Numbered from the stretch's first letter, positions 10,980 to 21,866 are shown. The stretch: DNA of 64,000 nucleotides from Hippopus hippopus (GCA_946811185.2 OX328104.1:12597918-12661917), one strand, 5' to 3'. Notes: generated by a model from the sequence alone, not told the origin. Translations and numbers: made by a program.

Positions 10980-11216
10980 TTGCTAACCCAGTACCCAACA
11001 ACAAAATTTTAGACTTTTCCAAATTAAAGGAATTTTCAAACTAAAAAATGAATGTGACTCAAAAATTGAAATTTATTTTTGGAAGGGTGGAAAATGTTGT
11101 GGGAAGAGTCGAAAATGCTGGTCACCTGCTTTTTTTTTATATAATGTATTTCACAACTGTTTTCGAAAGTCTTCTTTAGGGTCCTTAAAACATTGTATTG
11201 TTTGGTACATGGCTTT
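10980..11216 (+). repeat. MITE-B copy, worn
   Basis: Termini CTAACCCAGTACCCAACAAC and GTATTGTTTGGTACATGG mark the ends. The hairpin arms have diverged. This is the fourth MITE-B within 1.1 kb. Confidence 0.65.
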
Positions 11217-11262
11217 ACTAGTAATTTTAGTGAAATGCACAATGTGCTAAACTAGGATGCGT

Positions 11263-11566
11263 CTGATTGATTGATTGATTGATTGATTTCAATATTTTAG
11301 TTATATCGCAGCGGCCAGTGTACCTGTGCATGCTTTTCTGAAGTATCTGTAACCAGTGCTTCGTACATTATTCTTCCTTAGTATTTGACTGCTTTTCAAT
11401 ATAACCGTCTTCGAAACAGTGATCAGCGGTGCTAGAGAGGAATGAATCCTGTTGCAACGACTATTATCAATTCTCGGAAAGAAATTGGCCTACCTGGGGA
11501 TTCGAACCACCGAACCCCTGATCTCATGTCCTATACGTTACTGACTGCGCTACCAGGGCTAGACAG
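11263..11566 (-). repeat. tRNA-derived SINE, family 1
   Basis: The minus strand has a worn tRNA head (GGTTCGAATCC at its box B), the GACAGGATTCATTCC-like block, the CTGGCCGC block, and a GATT/AATC repeat tail at the low-coordinate end. Confidence 0.8.
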
Positions 11567-11756
11567 CTTGTTGATAGGGTTCATTTTGCGTATTAGCTTA
11601 GTCTTTTTTCGTAATGTTACTTAATTATTGAGCTGGTTCTTACGAAATATATCACAGAGTACTCTACTAAACTTCTGGGTTTCTATGAGGTTTGCCTTAG
11701 TGAGCAATGGAGTTGCTAGAAATGGTTGCCCAAAATTTCGTTTTCTTTAATTCGGG

Positions 11757-11975
11757 AGGCGGTATCCTGCGTGTTTAGGTGGTAGAGTGTGCGAGTCGTA
11801 ACCTGGAGGCACCAGGTTCGAACCTAAACAGAAACAATGAGCTTTTCGTGAAAGTGTTCTTGGACAAGAGACTTTAGAGCCCTAGCCTTGTACTGGTGAA
11901 TCCCAGGACATACAGTTATGTGATGAAATTGTGTTAAAAGCGGCGTAAAACACCATTCAATCAATATTGAATTAG
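11757..11975 (+). repeat. tRNA-derived SINE, second family
   Basis: The head has GTTTAGGTGGTAGAGTGTGCG (box A) and CCAGGTTCGAACC (box B). The body is unlike family 1, but the tail AGCGGCGTAAAACACCATTC plus AATC repeats is shared in type. Confidence 0.65.
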
Positions 11976-12775
11976 GAAAAGCTTTTTTGCAAGCATTTCC
12001 AGGAAAACAAATAACTGTGGTCAACAATGAAGCGACACTAGTATCACGCAGTTATGTGGGTTGGCTACATTGTGTATACAGATAAACACTGGAACCAGTT
12101 ATTCGTATATATTTTAATATATATAGTAAGAAAAAATACATTCAAACATTGACAAGGAACTGGCACGCCTCTTGAAAGCAGCACAGAAGCAGTTTTTATT
12201 GCTTGAATGAGCAATCAGAAATGCTCCTGCACTGTGTTCAAGGTACAATTTACATTATCTATTACTATAAAAAGTCCTTTTAAATATGTATCATTCAACA
12301 TTCAAATGCAAATTTAATATTCGATCAAATAGATCTAGGTCTACACTGGTAAGAGTCTGTGATGCTCCCAGCTCCATCCATCCATCCCTCCATCCATCTA
12401 GCGACCCAGGCCCAAGGCCTTCGAGCCTGAAGGCATACTCAGTAGTCAGTACTTATCGATTGCAGCCAGACAGTGTGGGAGGCCCAAGCTATCTTCAGAC
12501 GTATCATAATGAAGAAAAAAATCTAATCCTGTATTTCTTTTACCCGTGAACTTTATCATCTAAATATAGACTTTGCATTACCTGTGAAAATGAAAATGAG
12601 CATTCCTTAATATATTTTTGAACTCAGACAAAGTTTGAAGTGAAACTGATTTATGTACTCCCCCCAATTCTTTTAACTTTCTCGCTGCAACCTAGATAAA
12701 GTCGACCTTTTTCGTAGCCTTTAATAGATTTCCATTGCAGTCCAAAATGAGTAGCGCTCATGATTTAGTAACTGG
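11976..12775. other. No gene seen; ATCC repeat
   Basis: A short ATCC tandem run lies near 12375-12405. The rest is unassigned. Confidence 0.45.
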
Positions 12776-12840
12776 TAAAGATCAAAGATCAGACTGAACG
12801 TTCTGTGCAGTCTGATCTTGATCTACGCCGTCCGCAAAGG
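12776..12840 (-). repeat. MITE-A core fragment
   Basis: Only the palindrome remains (GATCAGACTGAACGTTCTGTGCAGTC...), without the family flanks. Confidence 0.65.
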
Positions 12841-13038
12841 GTATCAAACTTGCCATTGCTGTCGAAAGCGTTAACATCTGTTTTAAGCATTTCTCGAGAA
12901 ACATTTGCAGGAAAATGGCAGCAATGCTGGTAAGAAAATACCTTTTATTCTCACGTTTTGTTTCATTTTTCCGGGAATTACCGGTGACTGTTTCTCTCAT
13001 TGTAACCATCAAATTTGTGTTCCTTAAAACACTAAAAT

Positions 13039-13186
13039 ACCAAGCATATACGAACTTTATACACCCCCACAGAAAAGAAAAAGCCTTGGAAAACATAGTG
13101 GTAAAATGAGCTACCAAGCACATCCGAACTTTATACACTCTAACAGAAAAGAAAGAACCTCTTAAAACATAGTGGCAAAAAGAGCT
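13039..13186. repeat. 74-bp direct tandem duplication
   Basis: Two adjacent copies start at ACCAAGCA (13039 and 13113). They share CGAACTTTATACAC and CAGAAAAGAAA but differ at several positions, so the duplication is not recent. Confidence 0.75.
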
Positions 13187-13329
13187 ATTGCTCGCACAAA
13201 TAAAGCCCCATTTAGTACAATCCATTTCAACCAAAACTACTTTTTATTACCATCGAAAGTTTCATCTGTTCTATCCCATGTGCCATTTGGTGGAACATTT
13301 CATAATAAAATACGTGTGTTTACCGATCA

Positions 13330-13810
13330 TAAGGCTTTTGAAAGAAAATGTTGGAAGAGGAGAAAATGCTGGTAACCAAAGTCCGTATTCACCAGACATT
13401 CTTAAGAACGTAATTTGCCTTATTCTCCAAGATTTTCTAAATTTGAAAGTAACACAACTTCTGATTGGCTAAGCCGAATGGTTTACCCAATAGAAGTTGT
13501 GTTACTTTCATATTTTCTAACTATGAAAGTAACAGAAAATCTGATTGGCTAAACCAGCTGGTTTAGCCAATCAGAGGTTCTGTTACTTTCACGTTGATGA
13601 AATTCTGAAGAATAAGACTAAGAATGTTCTTAAGAATGGTTGGAGAATACGGACACTGGAGATTAGGAATGAATGAGAATGTTCTTAAGAATGGTTGGTA
13701 AATACGGACCCAGGGTTTTCTCCTTTACCCATATTTTTTTCCATACTCTTTCAAAGACAAATCCCATTGTTTCAGCCACAATCAAATTGTTGCACGAAAA
13801 TTATTTTAGT
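13330..13810 (-). repeat. MITE-B copy split by MITE-H
   Basis: The left arm ends ...GAGAAAATGCTGGTAACCA at 13378. The right arm resumes GGGTTTTCTCC at about 13712 and continues into the TTTCAAAGACAAATCCCAT block. The insertion sits at or next to the hairpin loop. Confidence 0.6.
13381..13709. repeat. MITE-H, nested in a MITE-B hairpin
   Basis: The terminal inverted repeats start GTCCGTATTCACCA and end in GGTAAATACGGAC. The interior holds a palindrome built on CTGATTGGCTAA and GAAAGTAACA. The right terminal repeat is present twice (near 13615-13655 and 13675-13709). Worn relatives lie near 8045, 25095 and 28970. Confidence 0.7.
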
Positions 13811-13929
13811 CTGGAAGATTGATAAATTTTGCAGCGTGATAAAAAGAGTATAACCTGTATGAGTAGTAGTTCAACTATTCAACCAGCCCATGAAAAAGAA
13901 CAGGATATTGATTCCTACGATCATAATAA

Positions 13930-14125
13930 TCTTTTAACGGCCCTAACAAAACAGCTTTTGTCATTATTTTGAGATAAGGAGAAAAATACACAGTACTGGT
14001 AACCAGCATTTTCACCTCTACCACGTCAAGGACAAACTCCATCATTTGAGCCACCTCCAAAATGTCGTCTGCAAATACCTTCGATTTGGTCAAGAGTACA
14101 ACTTTGTCGTTTGGTAAAGGATTAA
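13930..14125 (-). repeat. MITE-B copy, abutting the next
   Basis: A worn hairpin (ACTGGTAACCAGCATTTTCACC) is present. The right end GTCGTTTGGTAAAGGATTAA shares its TTAA (14122-14125) with the next copy. Confidence 0.7.
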
Positions 14126-14350
14126 CTCTTTACCAAACAATCCCTGGTTTTCACGACCCTGAAAAAGAAGCCTTCTGAAAACATTGTGGGAAAAAGAGAA
14201 AATGCTGGTAACCAGCATTTTCTCCTTTTCCCACAATGTTTTCTTCCCTTCCCAAAACAAATTTCAGTTTTTGAATCACATTTATGTTGTCGTCTGCAAA
14301 TGCTTTCAATTTGGACTAGTCCGATATTTTGTCGTTTGGTAAAGAATTAA
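14122..14350 (-). repeat. MITE-B copy, full length
   Basis: It starts TTAACTCTTTACCAAACAATCC and ends TTTGGTAAAGAATTAA. The hairpin (CATTGTGGGAAAAAGAG...) has a single mismatch. It is a good representative of the family. Confidence 0.85.
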
Positions 14351-14472
14351 AAGAAGCAACTTCAGGCGAAAGTTTCTACCACGTTGGGCTGATAAGTTGA
14401 CAGTTAAGAAATTGTGTAAGATAGTGCGAGTTGGGCGGCTTTCACATACAATTATAACAGCGATTATTACTC

Positions 14473-14685
14473 CTTAACCTGCTGAATGATGAAATGAAAC
14501 TTTCAAGCCGATAGTAAAAACCCAAATTTTGCTATTTCAAAGGTATATTTTTGGGGGAAAATATCTTCGTATCGGACTGTGGACTGTGTAGATCCAAGAT
14601 CAGACTGCACGTTCTGTGCAGTCTGATCTTGATCTACACTGTCCGCTAAAGGTCACTGACTCGCGCTTAGCAGCCTTGGGGTTAA
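14473..14685 (-). repeat. MITE-A copy, full length
   Basis: Bounded by TTAA at both ends (14473, 14682). The GGACTGTG motif is duplicated just before the palindrome, which is otherwise intact. Confidence 0.85.
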
Positions 14686-14780
14686 TATGTTGGAAAAGAA
14701 AGGACATATGAGCAAATTAGTATAACGTTCTGGTAAAATTTACGAGAATTTTAAAAAATTGGAAGATTTACATCCATTTT

Positions 14781-14890
14781 TTTGATTGAATGAATGGTGT
14801 TTTATGCTATTTTCAACAATAATTTAGTAATAACACGGCGACAGCTCCCATAATTTCATGTATGTCCTGGGTTCTGAAGTATCCCAGCCT
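14781..14890 (-). repeat. SINE 3' fragment
   Basis: On the minus strand the 3' end reads AATAGCATAAAACACCATTC followed by ATTC/AATC units. This tail closely resembles the 3' end of the LINE at 57654-57685. Confidence 0.6.
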
Positions 14891-15004
14891 AGTCTTGGCT
14901 GTTCACAACGAAAACCGCAACAAGTAAAGAAAAAGTGTCGAAAAAATGATAGAAATAAATATTTCTTTTACAGCACCTTAAACGGTCTTTCAGCCATATC
15001 ACTG

Positions 15005-15252
15005 CTCTCCTATACAAATAAACTTTGATGGGCTTGATGCATCTGCCCAGGTCAGCCTGAGCAGTCCATGTAGGCTGACCTGGGTCGAAACTTTTTGCCA
15101 TTGGTCAAGTTTCAGCAATTCAATTGACCAGTGTATCTCATAATTTAGTCGGTTGTCAGACAAAATGAATTTTACTTATCCATAATAGTGTGAAGACTTG
15201 CTTGGTATGATGCATCGCGACAATGCATTAAACCCCCTACTGCTAGAGCATA
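15005..15252 (-). repeat. MITE-C copy, near full length
   Basis: The GC hairpin (GCCCAGGTCAGCCTGAGC...GTAGGCTGACCTGGGTCG) is kept, with the right terminus CCCCCTACTGCTAGAGCATAGC. Confidence 0.7.
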
Positions 15253-15539
15253 GCTCAAAGTTTTCCTGTGTCTAAAGAGAAACCGTATATAAAGATTCCT
15301 ATTATATTGTCATTATAAATCCTTAACGCTTTAAGGGTTCCTATATATACGTCCCTTGGCCTCACACCGGACAGTGGATTTGTAGTGCATTTTCGACAGA
15401 CTCTTCCGCATGAAACCTGGCGCAAATAGAAATTTCAAACACCTTAACTCTTCTCTAGAAAACTAAATTTTACTAGTGCATAGTAAAAACATTTGCTGAC
15501 GCACAAATTAAATTTTGCCTCCAATGATGACAATTTTTT

Positions 15540-15680
15540 GACTATGACAGGTTAGAAAATATCATAGAAAATGGAGAAAATGCTGGTTACAAACATTTTC
15601 TACTTTTTTTTACAACGTTTTCCAAATACCTTCTCATTCAGGCTCGTAAAACACAGTTTTGTTTGGGACATGGTAATCAC
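15540..15680 (+). repeat. MITE-B fragment
   Basis: It has the hairpin with mismatched arms (GGAGAAAATGCTGGTTAC...) and the TCGTAAAACACAGTTTTGTTTGGG terminus. Confidence 0.6.
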
Positions 15681-15820
15681 TGAGCTTTCGTGTGCCCCTT
15701 TGACGTATATTTTGTAAAACTGCGACTAAAACTCGACTGATAATATTAATAATTAGTTTCTTCATTTATTCTTTAATAAACTGTATTGTACTGGCCTATT
15801 TCACAGAAAAAATAAGCCAC

Positions 15821-16326
15821 GCTATGGCAATAGGGAGCTTAATGCATCTTCGTGATGTATGAGACCAAGCAATTCATCATATGGCCTGCAACACGCGAAA
15901 AAGGGCATTCGGACATTTGCGTAAAGTGTCGTTCCGGATCAGCCTGCGCAGTCCGCGCAGGCTAATCCGGAACGACACTTTCCGTTTTTATGTAATTTTC
16001 TGTTTTGCGCAAGTCTAATGTAGGACAAAATCTAGTGTAGTCGTAAAGTGCCGTCTCGGATTAGCCTGCGCGGACTGCGCAGGCTGATCCGAGACGACAC
16101 TTTACGCGAATGTCCGAATGCCCCTTTTCGCGTGTTGCAACCCATATAATAATGGATCCCTAAAAACAATTTTGTATAACAACCGACGGAATTATAAGAT
16201 ACACTTGTCCTTGGAGATGCAGAAAACTAACCAATAGCAAAAAGTTACGGATAAGGTCAGCTGCGCAGGCCGACCTTGGTCGATACTTTTTGCAGATGCT
16301 TTAAGCCGCCTTTTCACAGAGCATGA
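15821..16326 (+). repeat. MITE-C copy split by MITE-D
   Basis: GCCACGCTATGGCAATAGG starts the left part, which ends ...TTCATCATAT at 15884. The right part resumes ATAATAATGGATCCC and ends in TTTTCACAGAGCATGAC. Only half of the GC hairpin remains. Confidence 0.65.
15885..16146 (+). repeat. MITE-D copy, full length, nested in MITE-C
   Basis: The terminal inverted repeats start GGCCTGCAACACGCGAAAA and end TTTTCGCGTGTTGCAACC. Two internal hairpins carry GGATCAGCCTGCGCAGTCC and GGATTAGCCTGCGCGGACT with their complements. ATAT flanks both ends, possibly the target duplication. Confidence 0.75.
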
Positions 16327-16374
16327 CTGCTTGTATAAGGGGTCATTTATACTGTCTTACTATAGGTCCAGATT

Positions 16375-16440
16375 TTGTAAAGCGACGTGATAGAACGTTC
16401 GCCTTGGGACCTGGAGGTCCAAGATTATTGTCAGGCCTGT
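16375..16440 (+). repeat. Weak tRNA-like SINE fragment
   Basis: GTGATAGAACGTTCGCC then GGGACCTGGAGGTCC recalls the A-box and anticodon arm of the second SINE family. Box B is missing. Confidence 0.3.
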
Positions 16441-16498
16441 TAAAAAAATAAGCAACAAAAGTCAGTCTCGTCCTGTGAATGCTTCAAAATATATTGCG

Positions 16499-16813
16499 CC
16501 GAGTCTCGGTAGCTCAGTCGGTAGCGTACAGGACTTGCAGAACAGGAGGTCACTGGTTCGAATTCGAACCCCGGCTCGGCCAATTTCTTTCCGAGGATTG
16601 ATGATAGTCATTGAGACAGGATTCATTCCTCTCTCATCGCTGACCATTGTCTCGACGATGTTATGTGGGAAAGCAGTCAGTGGCTTGGAAAGAATATTTT
16701 ACTGAGTGCTGGTAAAAGAAAATCCAGGAAGACATGGATAGGTGCACTGGCCGCCGCGATATAAGTGAAATAATATTGAAAACGGCGTTAAACGCCATAC
16801 AATCAATCAATCA
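16499..16813 (+). repeat. tRNA-derived SINE, family 1, full length
   Basis: The head carries GGTAGCTCAGTCGGTAGCG (box A) and GGTTCGAATTCGAACC, in which box B is duplicated by a small slip. The body follows in order: GATAGTCATTGAGACAGG, GAAAGAATATT, GGATAGGTGCACTGGCCGCC, AAAACGGCGTTAAACGCC and an AATC tail. Confidence 0.9.
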
Positions 16814-16871
16814 AAATTTTGCATGTTTCATAAGTAGAAATGCCAACTGTAGGAAGGGTATTTTTCATCAT

Positions 16872-17075
16872 TCATTAAACGACCAATCCCGAACAACGTT
16901 AAATACCGAGAGAAAGCAGACAATTAAAATTATTCTATGATAAAAACCCACAATGTTTTGTTACATTGATTTCTAGCATTTCAGAGACAAATGCCAAAAA
17001 TGTCATCATTTGAGCTATATGTAATTTTGTCGTCTGCAACTGCTTATAAATAATTTGTCGTCTGGCAAAGAGTAA
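16872..17075 (-). repeat. MITE-B copy, worn
   Basis: Termini TTAAACGACCAATCCCGAAC and GTCGTCTGGCAAAGAGTAAA are visible. The hairpin has largely decayed. Confidence 0.5.
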
Positions 17076-17239
17076 ATCTTTCTATATTTTTCATTATCTA
17101 TTTCTTTTTTTTTTTATTTCGTCAGAGGTTTAAAGTTCCTATGGATCTTTTTATTACAGCACACAGCAAGTACATACATATACACTGAAAAATCTCTGTT
17201 AATCAGATATGCTATATCTTTGTACGAAACAAGAAATTA

Positions 17240-17450
17240 TTAAACCTTAACCTGCCAAAAAAAAAAAAGAAATTAAATTTTCAAGCGGAAAGAGAAACCT
17301 AAATGTTGCCATTTCAATATTTTGGGGGGAAAATATCTCCATATCGGGCAGTGTAGATCTAAGATCAGACTGCACATTCTGTGCAGTCTGATCTTGATCT
17401 ACTCTGTCCGCACAAGGTTCTTGAGTCGCGATTAGCAGCCTGAGGGTTAT
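17240..17450 (-). repeat. MITE-A copy, full length
   Basis: It has the core palindrome with flanks ATATCTCCATATCGGGCAG and CGATTAGCAGCCTGAGGGTTA. A poly-A tract lies near the left end. Confidence 0.8.
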
Positions 17451-17519
17451 TCTACTTATCCATTTCAAAAGTATGCAGAGACAACAGTTTACAGGTGCCT
17501 CAAATGGTAGAAACTGTCT

Positions 17520-17660
17520 CAGAAAGGATCTAAATTATTGTGGGAAAAGGAGAAAGTGCTCGTAAAGAACACTTTGTACTTTTCTCACATTGTTTTCAAA
17601 GGGATTTTTCTCCATGTTCGTTCAAACACAGGCTCGTCTGTTTAAGGTTTCATTTACAAA
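17520..17660 (+). repeat. MITE-B fragment
   Basis: The hairpin variant GTGGGAAAAGGAGAAAGTGC...GTACTTTTCTCAC is followed by CTCCATGTTCGTTCAAACAC. Confidence 0.55.
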
Positions 17661-17949
17661 AATGGCACTATATTTAACAGACAGCTCAAAGTACTCGCCG
17701 CCACGGACAGGCCTTTTTCAAAATAGTGTAGCAGCAATTCTCATTGCCCAAGTGAAGCTGCTGTGGCGCTATATACAAGGATAGAAAACAACTTATCTGA
17801 TAAGAGTAAGATTATCAGCCTAATGAATTTCTTACCAAGCATTGAATAAAGCCGACTTTGTACGATACAGTTGACAGTTTTGGAAAGCATTTTAGAAAAT
17901 CTAGCAGTTGCATGTAATAGTCAAATGGCCCTTTTTCCCTAAATGATTC

Positions 17950-18055
17950 GGCTGCTATGCGATACTCCACGCGTATCGCGTGGACAGTGTAGCTCAGGAT
18001 CAGAATGTACAAAACTTGCAGTCTAATCTTGGATCTACACTATCTAATACGGCTA
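17950..18055 (+). repeat. MITE-A fragment
   Basis: A worn core (GTGGACAGTGTAGCTCAGG...CTTGGATCTACACTATC) without clear termini. Confidence 0.5.
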
Positions 18056-18820
18056 GTTTTTTTTTTCAACGAAAAGAGAAATCGTAGCTTTTTGACTGAC
18101 ACTATTAGATGGATATTTTAAACTTATTTAACAGTTTAAAAGCGAAATGACGGCCGACAATAAAAAAGAAAATTCGGATGTTTAAATGCTTTAGAATTTA
18201 AATGATATTATTTAAAAGTGTGGAAATTATTATGAGGATGACAATCTGTAATTGTATTGTTGGTCCAAGTTTAAGTCGTTGGGCGAAAACACAATTGTAA
18301 AACTAAGGAAAAAGTTGTTAAGTCGCTCTATCTTTTGTTTACTTTTTACCTCATTTTGAAAGTTCATTTTTGTGCCTGCGACGTAACACTCCCAAGGACA
18401 GAGCGTACAATAACAGTTTTTTTTTTAAATCTTCTCAGTAAATTCTATACTTTTAAATGGTATGATTTAAATTTAAGTGCACTTCAACATCCGGATTATT
18501 TATTTGGGCTGCTACTGGGCCTCTAAGGGTAACCATTTTCCATACTGTAAAAAATGGTAGTTTTCCATCTTCGGACATAGAAAAAATCATTTACATCCCT
18601 TCTGTAAACTCAAGTAACTTTTTTTCGGAAGGCCCAAAAATAGACTGACTGTACGGTGAGCAGTTTCAAGCAAATTGATGTTTTGGGTGAATTATCAAAA
18701 TACACTGGTAATACGAACTGTTACTCGTATTTTTCCGCTTCTTGTGTATCTTTTTTTGAGGGCAAAAAAAACATTTTTCAACCTTCAGTCGACTTTGTTT
18801 TTTTGTCTTGCAATGGACGA
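18056..18820. other. No gene seen
   Basis: AT-rich, unassigned. The frames at 18335-18526 and 18656-18973 carry no recognisable domain. Confidence 0.45.
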
Positions 18821-18826
18821 CTATCG

Positions 18827-18893
18827 AAAACAATGTGGCAAAACGAGAAATTGCTCGTAACGAATTATTTCTCATTTTGTCACATATTGTTTT
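18827..18893. repeat. Palindrome related to MITE-B
   Basis: Arms AAAACAATGTGGCAAAACGAG and CTCATTTTGTCACATATTGTTTT face each other over GCTCGTAACGA. The hairpin plan is that of MITE-B with different arm sequence. Confidence 0.5.
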
Positions 18894-19677
18894 CTGATGC
18901 ATTCACTCACTTAACTCTAATTTATAATGATCATATACCAGTATATTATACTCGAGTTATATCAATGCTGTAAATTTGTTTCGGAAGATAGTGAGTTCAC
19001 AAAAATGGAGGAGGTTGTTGCCAACAGATATCGCAACTGAACGTCTGATATGGATGATAAATAGTACATACCTGTTTGAATCCAACTCTTAATTCCACTG
19101 CAGGAATCAGACACCGATATGCGCAAGATGCTCCGCACATTAAACTTAAATCCAGGAAAAAAAAAAGTAGCACAATCATAGATCTAAATTCTTTTACTAT
19201 TATTAATCCAAAAGCTTTGCACTCTGCACTCAAGATGTAATTATGTATGAAATTTCCATAGAGTCTTTAAACATACAAGAAATAACGGAGAAAATTGAAT
19301 AAATATCCCGATACACGCTCCTTCTCCTTTCGACACTACGTCTGCGGAGTGAAATAGTTTCCCGCGGTTTTATTGTTTTTCAGCAGTCGTGGAAATCCCT
19401 CCTCAGAGTCTCTGAAAAGAAATAATTCATTAATTGATAACACATTTTCGTTCTTTTTTCCGTCTTTTTTCTTACAATGTTCTCTTAATGATGTCTTGTC
19501 TTCGTGAATTGAGACGAATTAACACAAAGTAACGGTACCATTTTCATTATCTCCCGCGCTCTACTTTTTTGTTCATCGTCATTTGGGTTTCTTTTATTCT
19601 TTTCCTTGTAAAGGATGTCAAAAGTTTTCTAGTATAATAAAGAGACAAGGGATTTGTTTAATCAAGCTTTCTGAAGG
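18894..19677. other. No gene seen
   Basis: Unassigned DNA. I found no exon-like segment with splice signals and a protein match. Confidence 0.4.
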
Positions 19678-20190
19678 ATTTTACTCTTTACTAGACGACA
19701 AAATTTTAGACTTCACTAAATTGAAAGCATTTGCAGACGACAAGTAAGATTTGGATTGAATTACGGGATTTTCATTTGATATGGGCCTGCCCGGAGTGGT
19801 TAGCGTATCGGACTCGTGACCTGGTGTTTGTGAGTTCGATACCCGGTTGAGGTAAACTTTCTTTCCGGCGATTTTTCGCCTCTCACCTCTGATGCATGTG
19901 AGAAAAGTAGTCAGTGACTTGGACAGAAAGTTGTGAGAAAGCCAGGAAACACAGGCGTAGGTGCACTGACCGCCGTGATATGACCTACGCTGTTAAAACG
20001 GCGTTAAACACTAATTCAATCAATCAATCAATCAACCAATCAATCAATCATTATTTCATATGTTAGAAAACGTTGTGGGAAAAGTAGAAAATGATGGTAT
20101 CCAGCCTTTTCTCCTTTTACCCAATGTTTTCATAAGTCTTCGTCCAAAGGGTTGTTGAAACACGTGAGAACTGTTAAAGGGCTAATTGTT
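19678..20190 (+). repeat. MITE-B copy split by a SINE
   Basis: The left end (TTTACTAGACGACAAAATTTTAG...GCATTTGCAGACGACAAG) and the right part (GTTGTGGGAAAAGTAGAAAATG...CCCAAAGGG) are one MITE-B separated by a SINE. Confidence 0.65.
19787..20050 (+). repeat. tRNA-derived SINE nested in MITE-B
   Basis: The head has CCGGAGTGGTTAGCGTATCGG (leucine/serine-like A box) and GTGAGTTCGATACCC (B box). Later blocks include GTAGGTGCACTGACCGCC, AACGGCGTTAAACAC and an AATC tail. The head differs from family 1, but the 3' half is shared. Confidence 0.75.
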
Positions 20191-20372
20191 TTTGTTACAT
20201 GCTGTCTTTTATAATATACAGACAAATGGTTCCCTCGAACATGTAATATTTCGAATATCTGGGTTGATCGGAAAATTGGGCCCAAACTGGTATGTGTTTA
20301 AAAGAAGAGAGTGAAGCAGTGTTTGTGATTTCTCGTGCGAGGACTCACCACAAGAACCAGCCTGCTGCACTG

Positions 20373-20588
20373 TTAAGACCCTTACCGTGCTGAATAACTT
20401 GAAATGAACCTTTCAAGCCAACTTTAAAAACCCTGCTTTTGCTATTTTAAGGTTATCATTTGGGGGAAAGATATCTCCTTATCGGACAGTGTAGATCAAA
20501 GATCAGACTGCACGTTCTGTGGAGTCTGATCTTGATCTACACTGTCCGCAAAAAGGCCAGTGAGTCGCGCTTAGCAGCCTAAGGGTTA
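20373..20588 (-). repeat. MITE-A copy, full length
   Basis: Bounded by TTAA (20373) and GGGTTAA (20588), with an intact palindrome of the GCACGTTCTGTGGAG type carrying one mismatch. Confidence 0.85.
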
Positions 20589-20691
20589 AAAGAAAGTGAC
20601 CGTTGACTATAATCAGGGACCTAATTAAATATTGGGTCAAGAAATAAACAAAGCAAGTTGCGTTATTTATCTAAGATCAATGGAAGGCAAC

Positions 20692-20692
<1 letters not shown>

Positions 20693-20751
<59 letters not shown>
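20693..20751. repeat. (GA)n(CAGA)n microsatellite
   Basis: GA repeats pass into CAGA repeats. Open frames through it (both strands) are products of the repeat. Confidence 0.9.
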
Positions 20752-20755
<4 letters not shown>

Positions 20756-20837
20756 GACAAGAAGAACAAATACAAGAAGACAAAGACCAAGAAGAAGAAC
20801 AAGATGCAGAAAATTAAAAACGCAAATTTGTTACCGT

Positions 20838-21051
20838 TTAACTCTTTCCTTGCTGATAACGACACAAGAAGCTTTTGTGGACAATGTAGATCAAGATCAG
20901 ACAGCACAGAACGTGCAGTCTGATCTCTGATCTACACTGTCCACTACTTTATTTCAGATTATAACTGTACTGTCTCTTCATCTTGCAGCGGAACTGTATT
21001 AGTGTTCATTAAGAAAAGTAAAGGTTATATATTTAGTAGTGAAAGAGTTAG
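20838..21051 (+). repeat. MITE-A2 copy (CTCTTT ends)
   Basis: TTAACTCTTTCCTTGCTG begins it and GTGAAAGAGTTA ends it. The core palindrome is that of MITE-A, but the flanks (AGAAGCTTTTGTGGACAATG, CCACTACTTTATTTC) are distinct, so it is a subfamily. Confidence 0.7.
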
Positions 21052-21339
21052 CTAAAAGTTACAACCAACCACACACACAAAAAAAAAACAGTATCCAGAC
21101 CACATCCAAAATAATACTCTCATAAGTCCCTCGTATAACGTTAGTGAATGCTATCTCTGTACAGTACACATATATCACAATATACCCTACTTATCCTGTA
21201 TGTGGCACGCATACTTTGACATACGCTGTAATTTATACCTCTTCCTCGATAACTCGACCGTAATGAGAGACTGACTGCAACGAGTTATCAATGTTTTCAG
21301 ATAATCGAAAAATCGAGAATTGATAACGCTGTTGAAATA

Positions 21340-21420
21340 TTGATTGATCGATTGATTGATTGATTGACTGATCGATCGATCCATCGACCGACCGACCGAC
21401 CAATCGACCGACCGAATAAA
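21340..21420. repeat. GATT/GATC/GACC tetranucleotide tract
   Basis: GATT units pass into GATC and then ACCG units. No SINE body is attached. Confidence 0.8.
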
Positions 21421-21652
21421 TGACTGTCTGTATGGTATTCACTCCACTTTCAACATTAATCCAGCCATAATACGGCATCAGCTCAAGTAATATCAGAGCG
21501 TTCTGGGTTTCAGCAGTACTGGGCTAGGGATATGAAGCATCTTTCCTAAGGACAATCCAACCAGTGGCTGAATGCTGAAGGCAAGTCAAGCCAAAGGTGA
21601 TGATAAGAAGAGGCTGAGTTGAGTAGTAAATATTTGACAGGATTCCGAACTA

Positions 21653-21866
21653 GCTAAACCTCTAACTGTTCAACATATAAAAAGAAAATATCCTGTCGAT
21701 AGTAAAACTCACAAATATTCCGATATCAAAGTTCTAACCACCAGTAAAATCTAACCGTTTCGGACAGTGTAGATCCGACATCAGACTGCACGTTATGTGC
21801 AGTCTGATCTCGAATCTAGACTGTCCGCAAAAGCGTCATATTCTTACCATAACAGCCTAATGGTTG
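21653..21866 (-). repeat. MITE-A copy, divergent
   Basis: The core palindrome (CGGACAGTGTAGATCCGACATC...) is clear. The flanks are worn. Confidence 0.65.

Noticed and set aside
12782..13234. Minus-strand ORF of 150 codons ending VDQDQTAQNVQSDL
   Set aside because: The same peptide end recurs in other frames (17.4 kb, 20.9 kb) because it is the translation of the MITE-A palindrome; no protein family.
16499..16575. Functional tRNA gene
   Set aside because: A and B boxes are present, but each tRNA-like head continues into a SINE body with AATC tail and target duplications, so these are SINE promoters.
20632..20930. Arg/Glu-rich ORFs
   Set aside because: Produced by the GA/CAGA microsatellite.
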